A stretch of 64,000 nt of DNA, from NCBI GenBank assembly GCA_963989385.1, contig OZ022507.1:53579400-53643399 (forward strand), written 5' to 3'. Below, in pieces: positions 42,588-53,754 of the stretch (the first letter of the stretch is position 1; every line of letters starts with the position of its first letter). Source of the stretch: Ctena decussata. Its lineage: Eukaryota > Mollusca > Bivalvia > Lucinida > Lucinidae. The position numbers and the translations under genes were made by a program. The notes beneath the pieces were generated by a model, which ran no database searches, was not told where the DNA came from, and saw nothing but the letters and a program-made list of their open reading frames with translations.

Positions 42588-42690
42588 TGTTCTGTTCTGT
42601 TCAATTCTCGTATCGACGTTACCCAAGTGGCTCAACGGTACGTAACCATAGTTGCACACACCTGGCGCCGTGTTGCGCAAGCTGATCGGA
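42588..42690 (-). repeat. Dispersed repeat S3, copy 2
   Basis: TTCTGTTCTGTTCAATTCTC then CCCAAGTGGCTCAACGGTA, GTAACCATAGTTGCACAC and CTGGCGCCG; same order as 25436-25530. Confidence 0.5.
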
Positions 42691-43189
42691 ATATGTTGAC
42701 AATATACAGTACAATTAACATACTTATAATTACACGAGGATTAATCGATTATCGATCATAAAATCCGATATTACCTCTAAACTGTTTTCGTAATTGTCAA
42801 ACCGTTAAAGTTTGTTAAAGTCATCATGACTTGAACAAAAATAAATGCAAAAAATATAAAGCTGCAATAGTCTATTTATGGAATTAATTAAGTATGCAAA
42901 CTGACTCAGACCAACTTATGCACTTGCAAAGCACTGGTCTGAGTTTATGATCAGTTAATAATTTGTCAATTTTAGTTGCATATGAGTTTGTACATAACCT
43001 TACCCGTGTTTCTGCACAAACCAAACTAATCCGAATTTCTGTTCAAAATATTTTGAACATTTGTTATCAAATCAGGCTGTGACTGTGCGAAAACCATTTA
43101 AAATTATCATGTGGAAATTAAATTGAGATAGAGTTAAATGCAGTAAGAAATACGGAAAGAACAGTTGAAAGCTGCAAGGCACTGGTCAG

Positions 43190-43384
43190 CGTTCCGCCCA
43201 TGGACAGGTCAGCAGATCAGCCTGGACAGCCACCCGGTCTGAGCAGAGTCTGAACTTGCGTTTAAAGGGTAGCTTAGACTCTAAGCTACCTCCATGCCGA
43301 TAGCGAAACCTGTGATAGGATCAGGCGGATGCCCAGGCTGATCTAAGACTTCGCTGGGCGTACGTGCACCTTTGTCGCGGCTCT
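43190..43384. mobile_element. Family B MITE copy 9 (decayed)
   Basis: Inner blocks CAGATCAGCCTGGACAGCC and GGCGGATGCCCAGGCTGATC, and right end TTTGTCGCGGCTC. Left end lost. Confidence 0.6.
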
Positions 43385-43565
43385 TTTAATTGTTTGCTAA
43401 AGACATCAACTGAGTAGTCGCTGTCGGTCGGAAGGTGTGAAAATACAGTTGGTCACACGTTTTGTCAAAACAATGCAATTTCAAAATTAACACCTGCTAA
43501 CGGCAATGAAGGTCAGAAATGGATATTTAATCCGAACGTCATTCTTGTGATTATTTTTGTATGTG

Positions 43566-43703
43566 CGCTTACAGGACAGGCAATGGTCTAAGCTACCGCT
43601 ATGCGGACAGCGAAGGCCCAGATCAGATGGGCGAATGCACACGCTATTCTGAGTGTTCGCAGGGCGCATATGCCAATTTGTTTTTGTCGTGGTATGGCTC
43701 GTT
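43566..43703. mobile_element. Family B MITE copy 10 (right half)
   Basis: CTATGCGGACAGCGAAG.. to TGTCGTGGTATGGCTC. The left half is missing. Confidence 0.5.
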
Positions 43704-45050
43704 AGTTTATTTACTTTTGTTCGCAGAAAAACAGAGAAAGTCAGACTAGTCTTAATATCTATCTTATTGTTTTAAATAACGCAGCTTAGTTACATGCCGA
43801 AAGACACAGTTTACATAAAACTTTTAAACAGTTTTGTCAAAACAGAAAATCAAGAGAAAACGTTATCGTTCCTGTTGAGTAGTGTTTTAACGTCCCAGTC
43901 AAAAAATTTAGTCGTCGAGATGTTGCCTTTGAATTTGTGGGACTGCAAGTATTGCTCGGCCTGCGATAAATGACACCCAGGACTAGCAGCTCTGTCGCAG
44001 AAGCACCAGGCAGCCAGTCTATTTCGCGAGCCCCGATGGGCGGGGTAAAAGGAAAAAAAAAAAAATAAAAAAATAAGAAATGAGAAAAACTATGTGGGTG
44101 GATGGGTATCTGTATCAGGCTTAATCTTTCCATAAAGATGAGACCGTCAAAGGGATAGAAATATCATAATTTCATTATTATAAGTAATTTTATGTTTTTG
44201 TTTTCAGAAACTAAAACAAACCGCTGTCAAAAACTGACCAATAATCAGATTCATTTTCTCGCCAATTCTCGCGAAATTTGACCTAAATATCAGAGAGAGG
44301 GGAAAAACGAGACTTATTAAAACGAGAAGGAGCAACTGAAAAAGTAAATTGATTTGACCTGAGAAAAAGAAAATGAAAATCCACATTGTATAAATTAAAA
44401 ATGTTTCCATCCAGCGCATTCGTATTGTTAACACAGTGATGACAAAACCGGGTTCAGAGAAGTTCAACACCTGTCCTGGGATATGGACATCGATATGACA
44501 TTCCAATCGATTAATGCCTATCGCTCCCCGGGTCTAAGGGAAATAACTGCATTCACATTAATACTCTCTCCAGGTAACAGGTAACCGATTACACTACTCA
44601 GCCCGAATTGAAGACATAAGCTCCAGTTGATATATATTGTTTTCTACTGACGACTTTTTGTCAGAAAAATACTTGTTTGCCATTTATTCCTGTTGTTGTT
44701 CAGGTTATTTACCTGAACAGATGATTTTACGTTTTATTTTCTTATAACGACATACCAGAATTAATTAATTTTGCAGGTAAAATGTTTCCGGTGCTGCCTC
44801 AAAAGATTTTTTCCTAATTATTGCGAATACTGTTTCTTACAACAGGAAGCAACGGATACTGACTGTAAAACTAAAATGGAACACGAACGGCATCTTCGCA
44901 AAGTGACATACTGTATTTACCGTACACACTGAAACACCTTTATTTTGCAATTACCGTTATATAACAATATCGTATTTACCTTTTAAGTCCAACAACATGA
45001 TTTCATTGACCGGCGATTTCCACATATGCTACGGCCTAACAAAGAGTTAG
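43704..45050. other. Intergenic, no gene seen
   Basis: An A-rich tract lies at 44051-44076. Minus-strand frames at 43837-44133 and 44204-44506 look hydrophobic but are AT/poly-T driven, with no family match. Confidence 0.35.
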
Positions 45051-45113
45051 AGCAACCAGTGCAGACCCTGATCAGACTGCTCCCTAGGTCTACACTGTTT
45101 GCTCAGGCACATC
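45051..45113. repeat. Short palindromic repeat, family P (shortened)
   Basis: GCAACCAGTGCAGACCCTGATCAGACTGCTCCCTAGG.. joined to TCTACACTGTTTGCTC; the right inner arm is deleted. Confidence 0.55.
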
Positions 45114-45654
45114 TGTCCAAGTATTTAGAAACCTTACCATACATGTATTTCTAGGTTGACAAATTAGCTTCTTCCTATGCACAATGCCATACATCTATTC
45201 AATTACCAACAGTTCCAGGAAAGCAAACCGCAATTTTCTTAAGTATTATGATACGTAAATGTAGATGGTCAAGCAGTTAAGGGAGACACTCATTTTTTTT
45301 TCAGTTTTGCCTCCTGTCCCAAAAAGGGTGAACTCCTACAGGAAAGGAAATTGCTACTCTAAGTATTGTGAAAAAGTTAACGACGATTTGGAAAAAAAGA
45401 AAAATGGTCAGAAAATGGTACATGTACAAATTAAACTAAAGGCAAGAGGGCTTATGCGACTAGCTTGTCAACTTAGGATTTTACACAATTTACATTATGT
45501 TACCTCATAACTTAACCAATTTAAAAGAAATAACGTTTAAAAGAGAAGGGTCCCTTTACATTGCATGCTTTCTTAACATCTGAAGAACATAAAAGGTATA
45601 CGAGATGGTCTTGCCAAAAGGTTTGTGAGGCTCTAACGTTTTCTCTGGAGATTT

Positions 45655-45890
45655 TGCACTATGTATACTTATCGACAGTAGGCAATCCGATGGGCACTAA
45701 CTGTGCTTTTGTTTTTATTTTGCTAGGAAAAAGACTTTATGATGTCTCTATCTGTGGATAATGCAGCTGAAATCAATGAAGCCTTGATATTTAGACGGTA
45801 TGATAAACATTGGTATATTGACGGTATCGTCAGTCAAATCTACCGATCAAAACTTCCGGTAAATAAAACAAATCCTTCTGAAACAGAGAA
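45655..45890 (+). pseudogene. Reverse transcriptase fragment (bivalve PLE/LINE-like family)
   Basis: Two frames together give TVGNPMGTNCAFVF and then EKDFMMSLSVDNAAEINEAL, followed by GIVSQIYRSKLPVNKTN. The GxPMGTNCAP box, the YExDFMxSLSxDN stretch and the MVSQIYPSELxLNKxN stretch are, in that order, the core of a reverse transcriptase family I know from bivalve and other invertebrate repeats. The YLDD catalytic region between them has been lost by deletion and the frame changes near 45720, so it is dead. Confidence 0.55.
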
Positions 45891-45892
45891 CC

Positions 45893-46032
45893 AGGGTGCC
45901 CACTGGTCAGGGCAAAGTCAGGGAAATTTGTTGTTTTCTTCCAGGTCAGGGAAAACTCAGTGAATTTTGTAAAATGGTTTGGAAAATTAGAAAATCTGAA
46001 GAAGTCAGGGTAAAGTCAGGAAATTTTAAAAT
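45893..46032 (+). repeat. GTCAGGG-type interspersed repeat fragment
   Basis: Repeated GTCAGGGAAA / AAGTCAGGGTAAAGTCAGG / TAAAATGGTT words. Resembles a widespread animal interspersed repeat. Exact class unknown. Confidence 0.45.
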
Positions 46033-46261
46033 CCTGTATTGTTCAAACCAGAAAAAAAAAAATAGATAATTAGATATGAAATTATGGCTATGGCAGTTTT
46101 CAGGTGATTATAAGAGGCAAACCAGTTATTCTAATATGTCTCTTTGCTAATCATTTTAATGTTAAAAGATAACGTAAGACCTTATTTTGGTCAGTGAATT
46201 CATTACATTTTCGACTATTATCGTGAATATTGTGTTAACCTGAATGCTGAAAGGGCCTTGC

Positions 46262-46420
46262 AACCCTTGCCACCAGAGCTACTTCACTAATGTATCAGTT
46301 AATTTGATTTTGCAGACTACCTACGATGACTGCATGGATGTGTGTGACTGTAGAGTTACATGTACTAACTGTACTGTTGACTTATTTCAGAAGGACCAGT
46401 GGAGATGCATACCCAAGCAT
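46262..46420 (+). repeat. Segment duplicated at 48058-48180
   Basis: CCAGAGCTACTTCACTAATG..GATTTTGCAGACTACCTACG..ATGACTGCATGGATG and TTCAGAAGGACCAGTG occur in both places. In the second copy the segment interrupts a hAT-like coding sequence between the LL and NVGSCG codons, so it is an insertion carried into both copies. Confidence 0.55.
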
Positions 46421-46423
46421 GGA

Positions 46424-46720
46424 TTATAATGACAACTTTTCATATGTATACTCATTAGGGACCTTACCTAAAGTGATTTCTTCTTTGTGTTCCAGAATTA
46501 TCCAAATAAAATCAGATATCACCACATGGATACCACACAAACCAACATTCAATAGACTAGGCATATTTGATCTTCCTGTTGCATGATCATAAAACGTCCA
46601 GCTCGTAGCTGGTCCATCCATAGAAACTTGAAGAAGATTTACTGAATATAACCCTATAATGTCAATCTTGAAGTTCTTCAATAGGTTTGTTGCTCTTGTG
46701 TGTACCAGGAAATATGAGTC
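46424..46720 (-). pseudogene. hAT-like transposase fragment, inverted middle segment
   Basis: The minus-strand peptide includes HTRATNLLKNFKIDIIGLYS, then LLQVSMDGPATSWTFYD and LLNVGLCGIHVV. This is the N-terminal to middle part of a transposase-like family common in invertebrates (GHARADDLL.., LLQVSMDGPNVNWKF, NIGSCGLHVVHGAF). It is in reverse orientation relative to the rest of the same pseudogene at 46716-46900 and 47862-49680, so this locus has been rearranged. Confidence 0.55.
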
Positions 46721-46900
46721 TAAGCAAACTAACTTTAATGACTTGTGGCTCTCACATCCATTGTTCTCTTCAAGACTTGGAAAAGACAAGGATACAACTA
46801 AAACTAGATGTTTCCTTTGTGGCGGCGGTACTTTTTCATTGGCTAATATAGGGAAACGAGCTCTAATGTGTCATGCAAAGGATTAAAAGCTTCAACAAAA
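46716..46900 (+). pseudogene. hAT-like transposase N-terminal zinc finger fragment
   Basis: The peptide KQTNFNDLWLSHPLFSSRLG continues to TRCFLCGGGTFSLANIGKRA and LMCHAKD. C-x2-C ... H spacing and the FSLANIGKRAL..HAK stretch fit the BED-like DNA-binding zinc finger that opens this family. It ends with an in-frame TAA and continues in frame as KLQQKVKLNERGK. It shares a junction with the inverted fragment at about 46716. Confidence 0.55.
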
Positions 46901-47059
46901 GGTAAAACTAAATGAACGTGGTAAAGAAAAACACACATTAGGAAACATTAACACTAGTTTACAAAAGACACGCACGGTGAACTGATTGAGCAGCTCTTTT
47001 CCAAATAGGTGGTTATTCAGCTACACTAAACAAAAACAGCATCAACATCTATTTTTATA

Positions 47060-47853
47060 TATTCTATTTTTAACTTACAAAACAAAACAAATCAAAAGGC
47101 AGATTGGGTAGCGAAACAGGTGACCAAACCGCCGAAGAACATACACAAGCGGACATAGCACATTGTAACATTAAGGAACCACAACAGAAGTACCGCCTTG
47201 GAACGGTGGGGTGGGATGGGGGGCTTAAACATGTTTTACTGGATCCAAACCTCGCCCTCTGTTTTTGCAGTAGTTCAAAACATTTAGTTAGCTGTTTGGT
47301 TCGCATGAAAGTTCCCTAACCCATCAATACATCATCAGTGGAAACAAACAAATCACGTATAAGACCTATGATCAATCAGAAATAGGGCTCGAATGAAATA
47401 TTGCATTGCAACACCAGGAGACCCCTGGGAAGTCAAACAACACCACTGAAATACCGGAGCAAAAGAAAACTATTAGTTAGACCCCGAAAAACCAAAGAAA
47501 CAGACAAGGCAAACTCCGGCACCGACCAACTAAACTAAGTAGCTTTATGCCTGGCCCATCACTGAGTCTGATACCTGACCAACCGGCGTGCAATTAAAGA
47601 AGAAAGCAAAGTTTTTAACCATGATTGGGTTAACTACTAAACATGCAAACTGAAGTATTACATGTGTGTTATATCCAGTACGTTTGTAACGAATGACAAT
47701 ATTTCTGAAATGATCAGACAAATCAGAGCTACCTTCAATTGTTTTTAATTCATAGACTAAGACACCATAAAATTCTTTTTCCGATAGGCCCTGTTGCAAT
47801 AGACCTTTTAATCCGACCTTACAAATGGATATGATAATAAGGTTTTGGGACAA
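47060..47853 (-). pseudogene. C-terminal and 3' part of the RT-like retroelement, inserted in the hAT-like locus
   Basis: The minus-strand frame 47853-47545 contains QGLSEKEFYGVLVYELKTIE and ACLVVNPIMVKNFAFFFNCT, a C-terminal block I associate with the same family as 45655-45890. Downstream, 47420-47080 aligns by eye with 53755-54110 on the plus strand (GCGAACCnAACTnnCAACTAAATGTTTT; CCGTTCCAAGGCGGTA). It lies between 46900 and 47862 of the hAT-like pseudogene, consistent with a later insertion. Confidence 0.5.
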
Positions 47854-47861
47854 GACAACTC

Positions 47862-49680
47862 ATAGAGTTATATCAAGATACTTAGAATCGCATTTCCTTG
47901 GTCACACAAGAGCAACAAACTTATTGAAGAACTTCAATATTGGCATCGTATGGTTACATTCAGCAAACTGCTAACAGTTTCTGTTGATGGTCCAGCTACG
48001 AACTGGAAGTTTTATGATAATTTGTTGGAGGACATACAACAGGAAGATCCAAATATGCCAGAGCTACTTCACTAATTTATCAGTTAGTTTAATTTTGCAG
48101 ACTACCTACGATGACTGCATGGATGTACTGTTGATCTATTTCAGAAGGACCAGTGCAGATGCACACCCAAGCATAAAGTTATATCAATATACTTAGAATC
48201 ACATTTCCTTGGAAATTTGAATGTTGGCTCGTGTGGAATGCATGTGGTGCGTGGTTGGTTTCAGACTAAAGCTACTGCACTGTTTGGAAATTGGAGAGTC
48301 TGTTATGATTAGTGTGGTACTTGTTTGTTGATGCGCCTGCTAGGCGTGAAGATTATAAGACAATAACTAAATCCAAAGTGTATCCACGGCATTTCTGTGC
48401 AACACGTTGGCTTGAAGATGTCCCAGTGGCAGAAAGAGCCATCTAGATATGGCCTGCTGTTATTAAGTATGTAATCACAGTTGTTGAAGGACCAAAGAGT
48501 TGGGTGCCAAACATCCAGCCTTTTCAGACTGAAAAATAATATTCAAGATCCTTTAATTACTACAAAGTTGCATTTTTATCTCTGATTCCAAGATATTGAA
48601 ACCCTTTTTGGAGAAAGTTCAGACTGATGCACAAATAATGCCATCTATGGCTAATGAACTTCAGACAATTCTCCAAATTATTCTAGGCAAGTTCACCTAA
48701 CATCAGTAGTTGATATGCTTACAAGCTTAACAAAGTTTTCAAAAACTGATGTTCTGAAAAAGGATAACGAAGAAGTGGATACAGATTTGCTACAAAAGTG
48801 CTGGTACAGAAAGCAGTAGATGCTGGGAAGGACTGTCCTCTACAGCTGACAGAGTTTCAAAATGAGTGCATCACCTTTTGCCAAAAGCTTGCTAGCATGT
48901 TGATGGAAAGATGTCCTTTACAATACCCAGTGGTTAGATACCTCACGTCACTTGATCCAGTAATCTTGGTGAAGGGTCCAGAAGCTGCTGTTCGATGCTT
49001 TACTAAACTTCTGGAGACATTGAACAACTCTAAAATTAAAAAAGCTGAAAGCTGTGATGTTTTGCTGCCTCAAGTCGTGGCTCACATACGTTACAAAATA
49101 TGAAAGAGATGAATTTGAGACCTATAATCGATCTAAACTACGATTAGACAAATTCATTAGTGACCAGCTAAGCAGCAAGCCTGAGTACAAGGAGCTGTTT
49201 GGAGTCATCTCAGAAATGCTAATTCTCTCATCTGTAGAAAAAGGGGTTTCCCTGAACAAGGATGTGCTTGGGGTAAATATGGATACAGACACTTGATTGC
49301 TTACAGACTGGCTCTTGGTGGCGTAACGAGTGAGGCATGCCCATTTGAAGAGATTGTAAGTAAGGCAATGCTATATGAATGAAGGCATGCTCACTTAAGG
49401 TACCAGCCCAAGCAGCAGCAACAGAAAAGGAAGTTGAAAAGAAGAAAATCACAGACTCTTTGCAAGATACTAGAAACAAAGTGTCTAATTTGAAGAAATG
49501 TCGGAAAACTTGGTTGCAAAAGCAGATCAACTTGCAGCAGATGCAGAGAACAAACATAAAATGGACCTACTGGTAAAATACAATGCCCTTAGGGCTAAAA
49601 CTGTGAGCAAGAGAAAAGAAGCAGAAAGAGAAGAGAAAAAACATTGAACAGCTTCAGAAGAAACTACATAAATATTAAGT
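47862..49680 (+). pseudogene. hAT-like transposase pseudogene, main part
   Basis: In order: HTRATNLLKNFNIG (47903); MPELLH, interrupted at about 48077-48215; NVGSCGMHVVRG (48222); FCATRWLEDVPVAERA (48390); QLTEFQNECITFCQKLASML (48845); PLQYPVVRYLTSLDPVI; ELFGVISEMLILSSVEKGVS then LNKDVLGVN (49192); and a lysine/glutamine-rich tail KVPAQAAATEKEVEKKK (49398). The VExGxSxNK box corresponds to the hAT C-terminal dimerisation motif (VERGFS). At least six stops or frameshifts break it (e.g. near 48315, 48450, 48800, 49100, 49295, 49379). Known role of the family: DNA transposition or domesticated DNA binding; this copy is dead. Confidence 0.6.
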
Positions 49681-50633
49681 CTTAAAGGATAATTTATAAC
49701 TAACACTGTGTAGATTGTTTGCAAGTAAATTTCTAATTGCTTAGGATTGTGCATTATAAGGTTTAAAATTGCTTTTGAGTTTCATGAAGGGAACACAAAC
49801 TTGAAACTCAACAAACTGTTTAACAAAATCCAAAGAATGCTGTCCGATATAGACTGAAATACTGTCTCAAAGGACCGTTAAACCCAAAACAACTAACCAA
49901 CCAACTGTCATTTATTTGATTTTAAGAAATGAGGTATATGAAGATGCCAAAAAATACTGTCGAATATGTGCATCATGTGCACTTATTTTCCACTCGATTC
50001 AACTTGTAAAATCCAAAGAATATAACCTTTACATGTTTATTTTCCACGTTTTGCACGTGCGTAGTGTTGGATTAGCAACTTTGAAAGCAAGTTGCTATGC
50101 AAACACTCTACACTGATACCTATAGCAAAAGTACATTCCTGCATAAAGTTTCAATCTCTGCATTACTATCATAACTTTATACTTCTCTTAAAATTAGAGG
50201 AACACAGAAGTTGCGATTCTGTGCACTGACGTTAGCGTTGCCAAAATACCTTGGACGTTCATTTGTACAAGTGTAGTCGCTAGTTAACCTTTAGTCTCAG
50301 AAATCGCTTTCTGACTAATGAATCGTTGCATGAAAACAATCAAACACAGTATATAGACCCTTGACCTGCACTACGTTTAGCGCTACGTCAGAATCATAAG
50401 TCAATGTCATAGTTACAGTAAATTATATGTTAACATTTTCATTCATTGTACTGCTTTTAGTAAAAAAAAAAAAAGTACATTTCCGTTTAAATAAAAAAAC
50501 TGCTTCTGTTTCAGGTTTGCTTTTTTTGGAAATTGAGTCCTGCCCTTTCTAGAATAAGTGTTTGCGTTTCCATTTATTTAAGTGCTCGAATGCTTTACAA
50601 TTGCTAAAAAAAAACACTTTCAAATAAAATAAT
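49681..50633. other. Intergenic, no gene seen
   Basis: AT-rich. No repeat end or RNA gene recognised. Confidence 0.35.
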
Positions 50634-50647
50634 ATAAATATTGATAT

Positions 50648-50912
50648 GCCGGGCCGCGTAGCGCAATCGGTAGGGCACCTGACTCATAAGCCAGAGATCC
50701 TGGTTTCGAAACCCGGTCTGGCCACATACTTTCGTTTCTCCTTTAGCTGGTTTAAAAAAGGAAGTTGTCAGTTACTGGCGAAAGTATGTGCACTTAGTAC
50801 TGGTTAACCGCTTAGGAGGTCTAAGCCTGCCCAGGAATAGCGTGGTTAGGTTAACTGACATGACTATAGCTGTTTACCGTGGACGTTAAGCATCAAATCA
50901 ATCAATCAATCA
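50648..50912 (+). mobile_element. tRNA-derived SINE, family S2 copy 2, perfect 14-bp TSD
   Basis: ATAAATATTGATAT at 50634-50647 and 50913-50926. Head GCCGGGCCGCGTAGCGCAAT..GGTTTCGAAACCCGG, with CTCATAA in the anticodon loop (CAT, Met-like). Body with ACCGCTTAGGAGGTCTAAGC and TAGGTTAACTGACA; tail ATCAATCAATCAAT. Confidence 0.88.
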
Positions 50913-50926
50913 ATAAATATTGATAT

Positions 50927-51414
50927 AAGTCTTAAGTTTAAATATGTTGGTGTTCCAAAAACGATGACAATCCATCAACCGTCATTTTTGCTAAGTAGTT
51001 TCTAGCCATCTTGCTGACTTTAACACTCACAAAAAGTTTTATCACAATTCCGTAAAGCGTTTTCAAGATTTTATCGACGCCACCACTGCTAGGTTTCCAA
51101 GTCTAATACAGGACTCAGACAATGTCTGTCGGAACCTGAATTTAATGTGGACTTTTTGCATAAATTCAAAATAATTGTTAGTTGGAATGATTTTTCTGAT
51201 AAATATATAAATCGTTATAAAAGCACAGGATACGACATAAATGTAAGGGGACAGACTGCATGCTTAGAAGTCAACGCTTGGCAACATTGCTGGCCTCTTT
51301 AATTGCACGCTAGCGGCTCGGGCATCAGACTTATTGATGATTCAGACCTACATCTTTCTTAGTACTAAGTTGGCTGAGCTGGTTGGTGTTTGATGATCAG
51401 TCTTTGATCGAGCC
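50927..51414. other. Intergenic, no gene seen
   Basis: No structure recognised. Confidence 0.3.
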
Positions 51415-51765
51415 CGTCGGGGAGTAACTGTTGGACTTCTTTGCCCAGAGTTCAATGTTATTTAAGCTGTTGACTGCCGATCTCGGTATTTAATCCTGAT
51501 ATATGGAGAATACCGTGTTAGTGTCTTTTGATATCAAGTTTATCAGGCGAGACCAGAAACCGCGTAGAAATGGCGAGTCTTTCCGAGCCAGTCCGACGTG
51601 TTTCTGGTCGAGCCTTATAAATTTGATATCAAAAGATGCTTGCATGGTTTTCTATTCATCATGCATCCTTAGAATATTTTCAGGTGTAAAGAGCGTCAAA
51701 CAAAAAAAAAGGCTTAAATAACACTGAACTCTGGGCAAAGAAGTCCAATAGTTACCAGGAGAAGA
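51415..51765. mobile_element. Foldback MITE
   Basis: Outer arms AGTAACTGTTGGACTTCTTT (51424) and the mirror AAAGAAGTCCAATAGTTACC (to about 51757). An inner pair TCTTTTGATATCAAGTTTAT / AAATTTGATATCAAAAGA (51526-51638) and GACCAGAAAC / GTTTCTGGTC. Non-coding. Confidence 0.65.
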
Positions 51766-52094
51766 GCTATATAAGCTATCAGCTTTCGTTCTGTTCCTAT
51801 TTCTAAGCGTAACTGTCTTGTTTATACATGTATGTTGTAATGTGCAATTTCGAAAATAAAATATGTTTAAACCAAACAAAAGAAAAATAAACGCAGTTTT
51901 GTTTTAACTTGCTGACGTCACGAATGCATTATGACGTAAGTCGGTGACGTCATTTAACCAATCGAACGTTGTTATCACGGCCAACGTCAGTGTGTAGCCA
52001 ATCATCGTCAGGGATCGCTTCTGTAGGCATCGCTTGATAACGTTTGCGCACGCGGAGTTCTAAAGTTACATTATATCACATCATGTTATCATAC
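51766..52094. other. Intergenic, no gene seen
   Basis: Several TGACGTCA/GACGTAAGTC words lie near 51910-51955. No gene. Confidence 0.3.
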
Positions 52095-52104
52095 CCCTGT
52101 TATC

Positions 52105-52372
52105 GGGATTGATTGATTGATTGATTTGATGCTTAACGTCCACGGTAAAAAGCTATGGTCATGTCGGGACGGTCAGTTAATCTAACCACACTATTCCTGG
52201 GCAGGCTTAGACCTCCTAAGCGATTAACCAGTACTAAGTTCGCCAGTAACTGCCAACTGCACTTCTTGAATCAGCTGAAAGAGAAACGAAAGTCTGTAGC
52301 CATACCGGGTTTCGAACCCAGGACCTCTGACTTATGAGTCAGTTGCCCTACCGATTGCGCTACGCGGCCCGG
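52105..52372 (-). mobile_element. tRNA-derived SINE, family S2 copy 3, perfect 10-bp TSD
   Basis: CCCTGTTATC at 52095-52104 and 52373-52382. Minus-strand head GCCGGGCCGCGTAGCGCAAT and GGTTCGAAACCCGGTATGGC; body as in the other two; GATT-repeat tail at 52108-52125. A small internal deletion at about 52242 removes the ATGTGCACATAC part. Confidence 0.87.
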
Positions 52373-52685
52373 CCCTGTTATCAGGTGAGTATTGCAGCAG
52401 GTGCATGATATATATGTATGCTGTGGTTAGAAGTCCTTCACACGGACCGAATGACATGTATGTTTATGAACCATAACCGAATCTCAGGCGAGGGTTATGC
52501 GCATGTGATTGGAGGTCGGGGTTGAGGTGGGGGGCAGTATAAGCCCTACAGAAATGTCTTGACTTTTTGTACATTATTGTGGATAGCCTCGCCGCCATCT
52601 GCTGGGAAGAGTTGACCGCTTGGTTGTTTGTTTTAAGTTAAACGGCTATTTGACACAGGATTTTAGTCCATATCGAGTCGTATCC

Positions 52686-52688
<3 letters not shown>

Positions 52689-52737
<49 letters not shown>
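52689..52737. repeat. (GA)n microsatellite
   Basis: About 24 uninterrupted GA/AG dinucleotides. Confidence 0.95.
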
Positions 52738-52738
<1 letters not shown>

Positions 52739-52842
52739 GGAGACAGAGATGATAGGCTAGAGAAAAAATATACAAGTAACCCCACCCGCATCTACTGCAA
52801 CACATAAGACCCTTGCCGTAATTAGCAGGACGCCCCGGCGGG

Positions 52843-52925
52843 TCATACTAAATCCCGCAAGGTAGCACAAGGAACCGCAAGGTAGACACAAGTTACCACA
52901 AGGTCGCCACAAAGTGGTATAGGGC
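52843..52925. repeat. Minisatellite-like terminus (CCGCAAGGTAG units)
   Basis: GGGTCATACTAAATCCCGCA, then CAAGGTAGCACAAGG, CCGCAAGGTAGACACAAG, CCACAAGGTCGCCACAAAG. It resembles in plan the left end of the 2.5-kb element (GGTCCTACTAAACACTGCTA then ACAAAGACACC units). No partner end found in the window. Confidence 0.45.
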
Positions 52926-53754
52926 GGATAGAACAAGCTTGTCAAATGATTGATCTCACTAAACAGGGAACAAAAGTGACATTCTTTAAATCACTTATTG
53001 GTCAGAGGAAAGAACATCATGTGGAAACGAAAAAAAAAAAAAAAAGTAAATAAACAAAAGTCATAAATTATGCTGTTGAGACAATACCGGACTTTCCATG
53101 CATAAATCGTAAAACAGATTATGTCACCAACTGAATATGTTGCTCTTGACTTTCAAAGAAGTCAATAAAGTAATACAAATTCTAATATCTTCTATTATAG
53201 CCTGATATATTTGTTTCCTCGGATGGCAGGTATTCAGTAAAAAGTAATTGAGCTTATCCAAAACTCAAGGCAAGGCAAGCATACCAAAGCCGAGAGAACA
53301 AGTAATGACTAAAATGAATTAGGTATCGTGCCGTCTTACGCTTTCGCCAGCCATATGCGATCGATACCTTCCTTTATGTCGCGAGATTTTCCCAAGAAAT
53401 TATGTCATACGTCACGTTGACCTTTGATCTTGTTGTCTGAGGCTTTGTCTTCAACACAGAGAAAAAAATCAACACAACATGCTTAGAATCAAGATAAAAT
53501 CAATGTACTTACAAAATAACATGTAATTTGTCCATTTTCGCTTATATCCATAATTTTTGACCATAAATTCATTGAAATTTCCGCTTTTGTACTTTCCGCT
53601 GTCATGGACGCATTCTCGTCTGTTTATTTACTCTGTGACGCTAAAAATAGAACCGGTCAAAGCGCATGTCTGTGTTGGATTTTAAAAGTACGGAAGCGCA
53701 AACGTGTCATAGGTCCTTATCATAGCAACTTGGACAACGTATTTTACCGGGGCT
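52926..53754. other. Intergenic, no gene seen
   Basis: A-rich tract at 53029-53045. The frame starting at 53604 is probably a readthrough into the retroelement 3' region. Confidence 0.35.

Noticed and set aside
44204..44506. Hydrophobic minus-strand frame that looks like a membrane protein
   Set aside because: The hydrophobicity comes from T-rich codons on the complement of an A-rich stretch; no family motif and no conserved spacing.
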